Source of the DNA: Spirochaetes bacterium ADurb.Bin215
Lineage (GTDB): Bacteria; Spirochaetota; Spirochaetia; Treponematales; Treponemataceae
NCBI GenBank assembly: GCA_002070025.1
Contig: MWCL01000008.1
Location: forward strand, 1-59,861
DNA length: 59,861 nt
Direction of reading: 5' to 3'
Part shown: positions 50,783 to 59,335 of the stretch, piece by piece
How the letters are laid out: every line of letters begins with the position of its first letter
How positions within the stretch are numbered: position 1 is the stretch's first letter
Notes under the pieces: model-generated
The model's database searches: none
Told to the model about the DNA's origin: nothing
What the model saw: the letters and a program-made list of their open reading frames with translations, nothing else
Program-made: the position numbers and the translations under genes

Positions 50783-51562
50783 TTACTGTTGATATTCATC
50801 TATAAACCAGCCGTATACCGCGTCCGCGCGGGAAGAAAAAGAAGCGTTCAGTTTTTTCTCCATTCCCGGAATCGCAAGAAATTCCGCCCGGGTAAGATTG
50901 TATACCAGAAGATAGTCTCCCAAATCATGGACAAGGAGTGCTATCCGCAAGTTTCCGGGTTTGATTATCCTGATAAAGCCGTAACTGAGTGAATCAATAT
51001 TGGTGGAGTAAAAGGCCGCGGTATCATCTGTCTGGCGGTAATCATACCGGTATGCATATTCGCCAAACGTAAGATCTTCCTGAATCGCCACAACAGAAAG
51101 ACCGTCTGCCGGAGCAGAAACCGGATCGGCGATTCTCGTCCGGTTTTCTTCCGATTCAACCGCGTACGAACTCTTGTACAGGGTACGCATGGTTTTCCGG
51201 CTGTTGGAATAATATTCGAGACCTTCCAGACGGGACAGGGACCGGAGTATCACCGATATTCCGGGAACATCCTCTCCGGTCGGAACGGCCGCAGATTTTT
51301 TGTATAAAAAGAGGGTTTCACTTACAAAAGGAGCCGGATCGCCCGACCAGAATTTTTTCGCATCTTCTGCGAGCGTGATCCGGGGAAGGAGCGGCAGACT
51401 TGTTCCGTCTTCACGATATGAAGTTTTCCGGAGAACCCCGTCACGAAGCAGAACTTCTGCGTAATCACCGGAAAGCAGCACATCAAGTCGCGACCGAATG
51501 TCTTGCGCTTCCGCTGTCAGGATTCCTCCGATAATCAGCAGAAACAGAACAAGTCTTCTCAT
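50783..51562 (-). CDS. Secreted protein of unknown function
   Basis: A 259-residue protein with a signal peptide ([19 protein letters not shown]). No known domain was recognised; the mature part is beta-rich with many aromatic residues ([12 protein letters not shown]) and no obvious catalytic motif. Its ATG directly abuts the TAA of jag, and the Shine-Dalgarno GGGGAGA lies within the last jag codons, so it is translated from the origin-cluster transcript. The PPIase gene starts 13 bp after its stop. Confidence 0.7.
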   Translation of the reverse strand: MRRLVLFLLIIGGILTAEAQDIRSRLDVLLSGDYAEVLLRDGVLRKTSYREDGTSLPLLPRITLAEDAKKFWSGDPAPFVSETLFLYKKSAAVPTGEDVPGISVILRSLSRLEGLEYYSNSRKTMRTLYKSSYAVESEENRTRIADPVSAPADGLSVVAIQEDLTFGEYAYRYDYRQTDDTAAFYSTNIDSLSYGFIRIIKPGNLRIALLVHDLGDYLLVYNLTRAEFLAIPGMEKKLNASFSSRADAVYGWFIDEYQQ

Positions 51563-52267
51563 TTATCTCCCCTTGTAAAACACGCGGACCTGCTTGTACA
51601 GTCCTTCTCCCTCGCTCTTGGTGTCAACATCGCCGATGTCGTTCAGCGTTGTGTGAATAAGCCGGCGTTCGAACGGGTTCATCGGCTCAAGCAGCATGGA
51701 TCCCCTGCTCGTACGAACCCGGTCTGCGGTGGTATAGGCGAGGCGAACCAGTGTTTCCTCTCGCCGGATCCGGTAATTTTCCGAGTCCAGAATAACCCGG
51801 GTACCTTCGTGTCCGAGTTTTCCCGAATACACATTCGCCAAGAGCTGCAGTGCGTCGAGATTCTTACCCTTCCGTCCAATCAGGATGGAAGAGCTGGGCG
51901 AATTGAGCCGGAGCCCAATCTTGCGCTCCTCACGGGAAACAACATCAACCGTAACATCGTAACCCATTTTTCTGATCATTGAGGCCACAAAATCAACCAT
52001 GGCTTTCTCATAATCATCCTGCGGAAGCGGATCCTGGAAGAGGGCGGTTCGGCGGGGAGCTTCACGATCCTGCTTCAGGTTTCCATCCGGGGTGTTTTGC
52101 ACCGCGTCGTCAGTATGAACACAGATTTTGACAAAGCCTTTCTTGAAAATGCTGTTCTTCTGTGCTTCCACAATCTCCACGTCAAACTGATCTTTTTCCA
52201 GACCAAGTTCTGCCGCGGCCAGCTCTATAGCCTCTTTTTCCGTTTTTCCTTCAAATTCGTATATCAT
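51563..52267 (-). CDS. jag: RNA-binding protein Jag/KhpB
   Basis: A 234-residue protein with three domains: Jag-N (1-52, opening YEFEGKTEKEAIELAAAELG), a KH domain (about 85-160 with LIGRKGKNLDALQ) and an R3H domain (about 165-234, with R-x3-H as RRLIH in the MNPFERRLIH segment). It binds RNA and in other bacteria affects cell division and envelope growth. Its position after yidC is conserved across bacteria. Confidence 0.95.
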   Translation of the reverse strand: MIYEFEGKTEKEAIELAAAELGLEKDQFDVEIVEAQKNSIFKKGFVKICVHTDDAVQNTPDGNLKQDREAPRRTALFQDPLPQDDYEKAMVDFVASMIRKMGYDVTVDVVSREERKIGLRLNSPSSSILIGRKGKNLDALQLLANVYSGKLGHEGTRVILDSENYRIRREETLVRLAYTTADRVRTSRGSMLLEPMNPFERRLIHTTLNDIGDVDTKSEGEGLYKQVRVFYKGR

Positions 52268-52291
52268 GGTAACGCTCCTGGCGAAATAAAG

Positions 52292-54082
52292 TTACTTGCT
52301 TACAAGCGATAGTTCTTTTTTTGCGTGCATCATCTTGTTGATTACAACTTGTTGTCCCAGCGTAAGAATGTTCGAGAACGTCCAGTAGAGCAGAAGCCCC
52401 GCCGGTGCATTATAGAACAGGAAGAAGAACATGAGCGGCATACCGTACATCATGAACTTCATGGATCCCTTCTGCGCAGTGGCAGTCGGAGTCTGGGTAA
52501 CTTTGCTGAACAAGAGCTGTGAAACAACGTAAATTATGGGCAGGAGCCGCAATTCTCCCCAGTTCACAATGGGAACCAGGAAGGGCAACTGCATGAGACT
52601 GTCTCCGCGGGAAAGATCGGGGATCCATCCGGGAATGAACATTGCACCGCGGAATTCAAAGTAGTTGTTGAAAAGATTGTACATCGCGAAAATAAGCGGG
52701 AACTGGATAACCAGCGGTAAACAGCCGGAAAGGGGATTGTACCCGGACGACTGATAGAACTTCGCCATTTCTTCGTTGAGTTTCTTGGGATCGTTCTTGT
52801 ACTTTGCCTGAATCTCCTGCATTTTCGGAGCATGTTCCTGCATTTTCAGGGTTGCTTCGGTGCTTTTCTTGGTAAGCGGGAAAATGACGATTCTCATGAG
52901 TATGGTCATAAGCAGTATGGAAATACCCCAGTTCGGGATCATTTTATAAAACAGTTCCATGATTGCTTTGAGAAGGAATTCAAGCGGGGCAAGAATACCG
53001 CTCGATCCCACCATTTCATTCAACCGCGCATCGGTTAGAAGATACGGGTTATTGGTTGCCACATTGTACCGGGCCAGTTCACGTTCAGTCCGGGGTCCGA
53101 GATAAAAACGCCAGGTATCCGTTACCTGCCGTCCCGTAACCGGCGCGCGGACCAGTATCATCTGGGAAACCGGCTTTTTCGGATCTTTGGAAATTGTGGA
53201 GTAGGTTACGCCCTGAATCGGTATTTCCGGGAGCGCTACAATCGTAAAATACTTTCCGGCCATCGCGGACCAGGTAAACCGGCTGGAAATGGACTTGGTA
53301 TTTCCCTGATTCAGGGTTACCGTTTTCTTTTTTCCGTCCAAAAGATAGTAAAACTTCCGGTATTCATACCGGTCCTGCTTCTGGTCCCATTCAGGGCCGA
53401 TCTGCGGAGAGGTACGAAGACTGTACGCCGCGTTGCCAAACTGGAGTCCTTTCAGGGTTTCATCGCCGTCTATTGTTACTTTCAGCTCGAAGAGATAGTC
53501 GTCCGGCGCGAAAGAATATTGCTTGACCAGGGTAAAATTGCTCGTGGTACCATCCGCGTTCCGTACGGAAAACGTCCGGTAAAAGCCTATCGCGGTATCG
53601 CTGATTTTCCGTACATTGAAAAGCTCATCGACTACCTTGCCGTTTTCCTGCCCCAGGACCAGAGAAAACGCCCGATTGTCATCATGGCTGTACGCCATTT
53701 CGATCGGGTCTCCGTTATCCCGGTGCTCCTTGAGCTGATAGGAAACAACATCGCCGCCGCGGTTCGTAAAGATAACCCGTACCAGATCGGTTTCAATGGT
53801 ATACCGGGCTTCTGCTACCGGATTTTTCGCGTCTTCTTCGGTGTCAATGGTTTCTGTGGCAGCGGAATCCGCTTCATTGGTAATAACCGTATCATCAACG
53901 GCGGTAACGAGCGCGGTGTCGCCGGAAAGAGTTTCTTCCGTGACGGGTTCATTTACCATTTCAATGCTACGGGGAGCCGCTTGCGCCGTCTCCTGCGGGG
54001 GAAACAGTTTTGCCTGAAGGGTGAATCCCAGAACGATAACCAGGGTGGAAAGAATAATCGCTATTACCGTATTTTTTTCCAT
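52292..54082 (-). CDS. yidC: Membrane protein insertase YidC
   Basis: A 596-residue Oxa1/YidC insertase: an N-terminal membrane anchor (about 5-25), an acidic linker, a large periplasmic beta domain (about 90-350) and a C-terminal five-helix core (about 375-585) with the conserved Pro/Gly-rich segment SGYNPLSGCLPLVIQFP. It inserts inner-membrane proteins with or without SecYEG. It is preceded by AAAGGAG and follows yidD, as in many bacteria. Confidence 0.96.
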   Translation of the reverse strand: MEKNTVIAIILSTLVIVLGFTLQAKLFPPQETAQAAPRSIEMVNEPVTEETLSGDTALVTAVDDTVITNEADSAATETIDTEEDAKNPVAEARYTIETDLVRVIFTNRGGDVVSYQLKEHRDNGDPIEMAYSHDDNRAFSLVLGQENGKVVDELFNVRKISDTAIGFYRTFSVRNADGTTSNFTLVKQYSFAPDDYLFELKVTIDGDETLKGLQFGNAAYSLRTSPQIGPEWDQKQDRYEYRKFYYLLDGKKKTVTLNQGNTKSISSRFTWSAMAGKYFTIVALPEIPIQGVTYSTISKDPKKPVSQMILVRAPVTGRQVTDTWRFYLGPRTERELARYNVATNNPYLLTDARLNEMVGSSGILAPLEFLLKAIMELFYKMIPNWGISILLMTILMRIVIFPLTKKSTEATLKMQEHAPKMQEIQAKYKNDPKKLNEEMAKFYQSSGYNPLSGCLPLVIQFPLIFAMYNLFNNYFEFRGAMFIPGWIPDLSRGDSLMQLPFLVPIVNWGELRLLPIIYVVSQLLFSKVTQTPTATAQKGSMKFMMYGMPLMFFFLFYNAPAGLLLYWTFSNILTLGQQVVINKMMHAKKELSLVSK

Positions 54083-54120
54083 AGTGCTAGTAGCTCCTTT
54101 TAGGGCTTATTCCTTCGAAG

Positions 54121-54342
54121 TCAGGGCACCGGATCGTATCCACCCGCATGAAACGGATGGCAGCGCAGAATACGTCGAACAGCAAGATACAAACCCTTTG
54201 CCGGTCCGTATTTTGTAATCGCTTCATACGCATACGATGAACATGTCGGGTGGTACCTGCACGAAGGAGGAAAAAGCGGAGAAAGAAATCGTTGATACAG
54301 GCGGATTACTCCGCGCAGTATGTTCGTCAGAATTTTATTCAT
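54121..54342 (-). CDS. yidD: Membrane protein insertion efficiency factor YidD
   Basis: A 73-residue small protein with the YidD pattern: an N-terminal amphipathic helix, then [22 protein letters not shown] and a [17 protein letters not shown] end. The start at 54342 lies inside the last codons of rnpA (8-bp overlap), as is usual for this gene pair. Confidence 0.93.
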   Translation of the reverse strand: MNKILTNILRGVIRLYQRFLSPLFPPSCRYHPTCSSYAYEAITKYGPAKGLYLAVRRILRCHPFHAGGYDPVP

Positions 54343-54691
54343 GTATTTCCGACCAAAGGCCGGCCTTCCTGAAAAGCTTTTCAAGCTGTGTTTTCCGTTC
54401 CGGAAAGGAATCTTTCCCCGGAAAAACCAGGACTGCCATATCGAAACCGGTTGCCAGATTTTGCCTGCAAAGACGGTATGCTTCCCGACTTAACCGGCGG
54501 GAGTAATTCCGCGCTACTGCGTTTCCATATCCACGCGGAAAAGTAAATACTACCCGGTTCTGTTCGCACCCGTTGGGAAGGATAAAAATTTTTATCCCGT
54601 CCGCGTAATATTTTCTTCCTTTTCGAAATACTGTCTGAATGGCAGCGGAACGCCGGAGGCGTTCCGCCTTGGGAAATCCTGAGCGTTTCAC
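54335..54691 (-). CDS. rnpA: Ribonuclease P protein component
   Basis: A 118-residue basic protein that assists the RNase P RNA in 5' maturation of tRNA. The signature segment reads [18 protein letters not shown], a variant of the usual R-N-R-x-K-R-x-x-R-E core in which Tyr/Ser replace Arg/Ile. The start is GTG, 14 bp after rpmH. Confidence 0.93.
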   Translation of the reverse strand: MKRSGFPKAERLRRSAAIQTVFRKGRKYYADGIKIFILPNGCEQNRVVFTFPRGYGNAVARNYSRRLSREAYRLCRQNLATGFDMAVLVFPGKDSFPERKTQLEKLFRKAGLWSEIHE

Positions 54692-54705
54692 AGCTCACAA
54701 CACAA

Positions 54706-54861
54706 TTAATACGGTTTCTTTTCGTCTGATACCGAAAGCTTGTAGCGTCCCTTTGCTCTCCGCCGTTTGAGAATTGCGCGTCCTCCGCGGGTAGCCATGC
54801 GGGCACGGAAACCGAACTTCCGGTTGCGTTTGACTTTGCTGGGTTGATATGTCCGTTTCAT
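54706..54861 (-). CDS. rpmH: 50S ribosomal protein L34
   Basis: A 51-residue, very basic protein: [19 protein letters not shown] at the start, then [19 protein letters not shown], the L34 consensus. The C-terminus ([11 protein letters not shown]) is slightly longer than usual (44-46 residues). It is the first gene of the rpmH-rnpA-yidD-yidC-jag series, with its own promoter upstream. Confidence 0.97.
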   Translation of the reverse strand: MKRTYQPSKVKRNRKFGFRARMATRGGRAILKRRRAKGRYKLSVSDEKKPY

Positions 54862-54950
54862 GGAACTTTAGACTCCTTTATTTGTAAGAACCCTGACTTG
54901 TGCAAGACCGGTTCAAATGATCAAAATTCTACCCCTAAAACAGGGAGTGA

Positions 54951-54980
54951 AGTATACCGCACCACCGCGAAGCTGGTCAA
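54951..54980 (-). promoter_or_regulatory. Promoter of the rpmH-rnpA-yidD-yidC-jag operon
   Basis: Minus strand: TTGACC (54975-54980), 18-bp spacer, TATACT (54951-54956). The leader of about 80 nt contains a small CCCT-GTTTT-AGGG hairpin. Confidence 0.7.
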
Positions 54981-54987
54981 GACAACC

Positions 54988-55449
54988 TTACTCCGGTTTC
55001 CCTTTGCGTATACTGCTTTGCAGCCGGGTCAATACATCCTTGAGCGGATCATCAAGTGTTTCGTCAACCGGAACCGCCGCTTCGTTTTCGTCAACAACGC
55101 GGGTAACGCCGCCTCCGACCGGGGTATCCTGCCGATGGTAGGGAACTGAACAAACTGACGAAACTCGGATTATCATTGCAGTTATTCCCAGCTCGGGGAA
55201 CTGCGCGGCCAATTCGTGAAGAGCCTTTTTCCTGATCATCTGCAGTTGCTGGCTCCATCCGGGATGATCAACCTCAACGATAATGCTTCCCCGGTTTACG
55301 TCCAGAACTTTGCTGTGCGCGGCAATACGCTCGCCTACAATCGTTTTCCAGCTGTGTATAAACCGGTCGGCCTGTTCAAAATTTTCCCGTTCAAGAGAAT
55401 CAAAAAGCCGCGAGATTATCTCTGCCGCCGATCGTACCTTTTTATCCAT
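54988..55449 (-). CDS. DciA-like protein (DUF721)
   Basis: A 153-residue protein with the DUF721 fold: an N-terminal helix, then WKTIVGERIAAHSKVLDVNRGSIIVEVDHPGWSQQL, the signature of DciA, which loads the replicative helicase in bacteria lacking DnaC/DnaI. The C-terminal 50 residues are low-complexity. Its start overlaps recF by 8 bp. No dnaC or dnaI gene is visible in this window. Confidence 0.85.
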   Translation of the reverse strand: MDKKVRSAAEIISRLFDSLERENFEQADRFIHSWKTIVGERIAAHSKVLDVNRGSIIVEVDHPGWSQQLQMIRKKALHELAAQFPELGITAMIIRVSSVCSVPYHRQDTPVGGGVTRVVDENEAAVPVDETLDDPLKDVLTRLQSSIRKGKPE

Positions 55450-56515
55450 TCCAGGTTCCTTCGCTTACATGATACACCCTGGTAGAAGAACGTTTATACC
55501 GTTCATACGGTTCTCCCGGTAAAAACGTGCAAAACAGTTGATCATATTCGGGAAGCAAGGCGGTAAACCGCTGCCGCTTGTCCGGATCCAGCTCAAGCAT
55601 CACGTCGTCCATGAGCAGAACCGGCTTTTTTCCGTTCTTTTCCGTGTAAAACCGCGCTTGCGCGGTCCGCAACAACAACGAAAGGAGCCTTCTCTGACCG
55701 GTCGAAGCAGTCGGGACAAAAGCCGTTCCTTTCCGCACAAAACGGATTCGGTCGCGGTGCGGCCCGGAAGTACTCGTTCCGAGCGTACTGTCCAGCTCTC
55801 GGCGTTCCGCAAGACTGACCAGAATGTCGGATAGTGCATCCTTTTTCCAGGACGGGGAATACTCTATCGAGACCCCTTCAATACCGCTTACCTCGCGATA
55901 CAGGCGGGCGAAGACCTGGTTGAAGTCCCTGATGGTTTTTTCCCGGCGTTCAATTACTTCCATACCCGCTTCCGCAAGCTGTGTATCCAGGATATCCAGC
56001 ATGTCATGCCGTTTTTCCCGGATTATGGAGTTTCGGGTTTTAAGCACCTTTTTGTACTTCCGCAGAACATCGATGTAGGAACTGTCATACATGGAAAGCG
56101 ACTGGTCAATGAAAAACCGTTTCCTTTCAGGGTTCCCGGTTGCAAAATCAAGATCGTCATGACAAAAAAGAACACAAGGAATGGTATCAACCAGTTCCTT
56201 GCGGTCGGTTATGTTTTTGGCGTTTTTCTCGATACGCTTTTTTCCATCCTGGTAGACCACGGAAATGGTGTGGGTCCGGTCGCCGGAATCGCGGAAAAGA
56301 ACCCGTATGCTGTAGGCGCCGGTTCCCCGAGCTGCCAGTTCGGCATCATTTCGTGTGCGGAATGATCCACCGTACGCTGCGACATACAAACTTTCCAGAA
56401 TGTTCGTTTTCCCCTGCCCGTTGTCGCCTACAAAGAACACCTCGCCGGACAACAAATCCAGCGTATCGTTGCCGATATTCCGGTAATCGGTGAATGAAAC
56501 AGATAAAAACGGCAC
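55442..56515 (-). CDS. recF: DNA replication and repair protein RecF
   Basis: A 357-residue SMC-like ATPase that helps load RecA at gaps. Walker A is GDNGQGKTNILE (about 31-42), the signature TSGPHRDRIRF (about 247), and Walker B LLMDDVMLELD. The start is GTG, 9 bp after dnaN, so the genes are co-transcribed. Confidence 0.95.
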   Translation of the reverse strand: MPFLSVSFTDYRNIGNDTLDLLSGEVFFVGDNGQGKTNILESLYVAAYGGSFRTRNDAELAARGTGAYSIRVLFRDSGDRTHTISVVYQDGKKRIEKNAKNITDRKELVDTIPCVLFCHDDLDFATGNPERKRFFIDQSLSMYDSSYIDVLRKYKKVLKTRNSIIREKRHDMLDILDTQLAEAGMEVIERREKTIRDFNQVFARLYREVSGIEGVSIEYSPSWKKDALSDILVSLAERRELDSTLGTSTSGPHRDRIRFVRKGTAFVPTASTGQRRLLSLLLRTAQARFYTEKNGKKPVLLMDDVMLELDPDKRQRFTALLPEYDQLFCTFLPGEPYERYKRSSTRVYHVSEGTWNG

Positions 56516-56524
56516 CGCGGACTA

Positions 56525-57628
56525 CTATTCCATCTGCATGGGCATGATGATGTGGAAGAAGTCTTTCGCGGGTTCAGCCTTGAGTGTTACTGCCTTCATC
56601 GGTTCGGTAAATTCAAAACAAACCCGTTCGGAACCGATTACCTTGAGCGGTTCTTCCATGTAGAGGTAATTGAGCGCTATGGTAATTTCTTCACCGTCAT
56701 ACCGGCAGGGTATTTCTTCCCTGGCTGTTCCTATTTCCGTTTCCTGTGAGCTTATGGTAAGCGATCCCGGACCAACCGTCATGTAAATCCTGCGGGACTT
56801 TTGTTCAACCAGCAGGGCGACGCGTTTGAGTGCTTCCACCATATCTTTGGTGTCAACCTCAAAACTGTGCTCCTGGCTCTCGGGAATTACCCTGCTGTAA
56901 TTGGGGAACTGACCCTCAATAAGCACCGAAGAAAACTCATAGTTGGCGAAACGGAAAAATACATTCTTTTCTCCAACCGCAATAGCCAGAGGTCCTTCAT
57001 CATGGGCGCGACGATTGATGAGGGACAAAATTTTGGGAGGAATGATGACGCCCCTGAAGTCCGGAATTGCAATACCGAATTCCTTGGAAATAAACGCAAG
57101 ACGGCGTCCGTCCGTCGCGACCAGCTGCAATTTTTCGTCAACCTTTTCCATGTACACACCATTCATGAAATAGCGTGTCTCATCATCGGAAACGGAAAAT
57201 ACCGTCTGGTTAATCATTTCCTTGAAATCTTTAACCGGAACCTCAAAAAAGGACAAATTCTCGGGAACGGTAAATTCAGGATACTTGTCGCTTGATATGC
57301 TTTTTAACTGGAACCGGGCTTTTTTGGTAGCGGGACGAATAAAAATCTTGACATCATTTTGCTCAAACTCAATTTCCCCGGGAGGAAGCGACGATATGAT
57401 ACTCATGAACTTGTCGCAAAATACCGTTGTTGAACCGCCTTCCTGAACATCCACCGGAATTCTGGTTTCAAAATTGACTTTGATGTCGGTTGCGCGAATG
57501 GTAAGGGATCCGTTGTCAGCGGAAAGAAGAACATTGGAAAGTATGGAAATATTGTTCTTTGTGGCAATTATTTCCTGAGCGATGGAAATTTCCTTCAAAA
57601 GAGCGTCCCGATCAAAACTGAATTTCAT
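56525..57628 (-). CDS. dnaN: DNA polymerase III beta subunit (sliding clamp)
   Basis: A 367-residue clamp protein with the usual three repeated domains; it opens MKFSFDRDALLKEISIAQEII and ends in the conserved KDFFHIIMPMQME. GGAGG lies before the ATG. A -35/-10 pair (TTGTTA, 17 bp, TTAATA) in the AT-rich oriC region could drive it. Confidence 0.96.
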   Translation of the reverse strand: MKFSFDRDALLKEISIAQEIIATKNNISILSNVLLSADNGSLTIRATDIKVNFETRIPVDVQEGGSTTVFCDKFMSIISSLPPGEIEFEQNDVKIFIRPATKKARFQLKSISSDKYPEFTVPENLSFFEVPVKDFKEMINQTVFSVSDDETRYFMNGVYMEKVDEKLQLVATDGRRLAFISKEFGIAIPDFRGVIIPPKILSLINRRAHDEGPLAIAVGEKNVFFRFANYEFSSVLIEGQFPNYSRVIPESQEHSFEVDTKDMVEALKRVALLVEQKSRRIYMTVGPGSLTISSQETEIGTAREEIPCRYDGEEITIALNYLYMEEPLKVIGSERVCFEFTEPMKAVTLKAEPAKDFFHIIMPMQME

Positions 57629-57856
57629 AGTTCCTCCAATTCAGGCTATTCATATTAATATATATATAATAGCAGTAACAATAATAGGGCTTGTTGAAAT
57701 CCGGATAACCCGAATTTGTTCTTGCAATACAAGGATTTACACCTTTAACAACTTGCTTATTACCAAAACCCTGTTATACACATATCAACAGAATCCGGCA
57801 ATTTGAAATTCTGTCCACAGCATGGTAGCATGATATGAACAGATCATAAACAACTT
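57629..57856. other. oriC: Candidate replication origin (oriC) between dnaN and dnaA
   Basis: A 228-bp AT-rich intergenic region, the longest in the window. One perfect DnaA box TTATACACA is at 57774-57782 and a weaker one CTGTCCACA at 57811-57819. An alternating AT tract at 57646-57690 could serve as the unwinding element. The position between dnaA and dnaN is the common bacterial oriC location. The number of boxes is low, so further weak boxes may lie within dnaA or dnaN. Confidence 0.7.
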
Positions 57857-59251
57857 TTAACTGTTATAATCCTTTATCAATTCCTTGATTTTATTGATCG
57901 TCATTTCAAGAGTCGGTTCCGCTTTCAGGCGTTCCTCTATTTTCTGACATCCATGCATAACGGTACTGTGGTCGCGACCGCCGAATTCAATACCGAGTTC
58001 GGTCGTTGAATATTCTGTAATCTCACGGGCAATGAACATGGCAAGCTGACGGGGAAACGAAATGGCTTTGGTGCGCTTTTTCCCGCGGATGTCGGCATAC
58101 GAAAGGGAAAAATACTCCGCTACGACTTTCTGGATGGTTTCAACCGTAACGTTTTTCTGTCTCGGAGAGCCAAAGGAATCCCGAAGCTGCTGTTGCGCTA
58201 CCTCGAGCGTTACCGGCTTTTTGGTCAGTTCAAAGTAGGCAATGAGTTTGGTCAGGGATGCCTCAAGATCACGGACATTGGACGATATGTTTTTAGCAAT
58301 GAGATTGATAACTTCCTGGGGAATTGAAACGCCTCGTTGTTCAAGCTTCATGGACAGAATGGCACAGCGGGTTTCATAGCTCGGCGGAAGAAGATCCACC
58401 GTAAGTCCGCGCTCAAAGCGTGACCGCAGTCGTTCGGAGAGGTTCTTGAGCTCGGAAACGGGCCGGTCACAGGTAAAGATAATCTGCTTGCTTGCGTCAT
58501 ACAGTGCGTTGAACGTATGAAATAACTCTTCCTGGGTCTCGTTTTTTTTCTGCAAAAAGTGAATGTCATCTATAAGGAGAACATCCGCGGTACGGTACTT
58601 GTTCTTGAATTTCTGGGTGGTTGAGGTTTTAATCGCGTCTACGAACTCGTTGGTGAAGTTTTCCGCGGTAATATAGATAACCTTGTTGCCCCGTTCCTTC
58701 CAGGAAAGATTTCCGATAGCCTGCATGAGATGGGTCTTTCCGAGACCGACGCCTCCGTAGATAAGACAGGGGTTATACGCCAAACCGGGATTCTTCGCTA
58801 TGGCTATGGCGGCGTTTGCCGCAAACGAATTGTTCTCTCCGATTACGAAATTTTCAAAGGTATAGTCGTTCCGGAGCTGCGGGTGGTTTTCGCGGGGCAC
58901 CGGCTGAATAACGCGCGCCACCGGAGCAGAGCGTGCCGCCGAGCCGGAATTCTCGGGGTGGTCACCGGATTCCCGGGCGGCCGGATGTTCTTCCCGTTTT
59001 CTGGTCTTTACTTCGAACACTATTCCGATTTTATGCCCGGAAAGATCATACAAGGTGTTTTCTATTTGATTCTGATAGCGTTGAACAACCTGATCCCGAT
59101 AAAAAGCAGAGGGAACTGATACGACAACAGAGGATTCGAGGGAGGTTTCATATTCCATATTAAACCACATCGCGAATTCCTGTTCGGTAAGTTCTGATTT
59201 TAACTGATTGAGTGCTTCTTTCCAAAATATGCTGTAGTCCCAGTTACCCAT
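57857..59251 (-). CDS. dnaA: Chromosomal replication initiator DnaA
   Basis: A 464-residue initiator: domain I (1-85, MGNWDYSIFWKEALNQL), a short linker, the AAA+ domain (about 125-340; Walker A GGVGLGKTH, Walker B LLIDDIHF) and DNA-binding domain IV with the signature GGRDHSTVMHG. The ATG at 59251 is chosen over 59260 because the latter lies inside the -10 box and could not be in the transcript. With TATAAT ending 7 nt before it, the mRNA would be leaderless. Confidence 0.95.
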   Translation of the reverse strand: MGNWDYSIFWKEALNQLKSELTEQEFAMWFNMEYETSLESSVVVSVPSAFYRDQVVQRYQNQIENTLYDLSGHKIGIVFEVKTRKREEHPAARESGDHPENSGSAARSAPVARVIQPVPRENHPQLRNDYTFENFVIGENNSFAANAAIAIAKNPGLAYNPCLIYGGVGLGKTHLMQAIGNLSWKERGNKVIYITAENFTNEFVDAIKTSTTQKFKNKYRTADVLLIDDIHFLQKKNETQEELFHTFNALYDASKQIIFTCDRPVSELKNLSERLRSRFERGLTVDLLPPSYETRCAILSMKLEQRGVSIPQEVINLIAKNISSNVRDLEASLTKLIAYFELTKKPVTLEVAQQQLRDSFGSPRQKNVTVETIQKVVAEYFSLSYADIRGKKRTKAISFPRQLAMFIAREITEYSTTELGIEFGGRDHSTVMHGCQKIEERLKAEPTLEMTINKIKELIKDYNS

Positions 59252-59288
59252 AGCGCGCATTATACCCCTTCTTTACTTTTTTTGACAA
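59252..59288 (-). promoter_or_regulatory. dnaA promoter
   Basis: Minus strand: TTGTCA (59283-59288), 18-bp spacer, consensus TATAAT (59259-59264), then 7 nt to the ATG at 59251. A possible second -10 (TATAAT on the minus strand) lies further upstream, near 59295-59301. Confidence 0.7.
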
Positions 59289-59335
59289 TGACGATATTAT
59301 ACAATTCACGCGTTTCTACTATATAAGGATACAAA

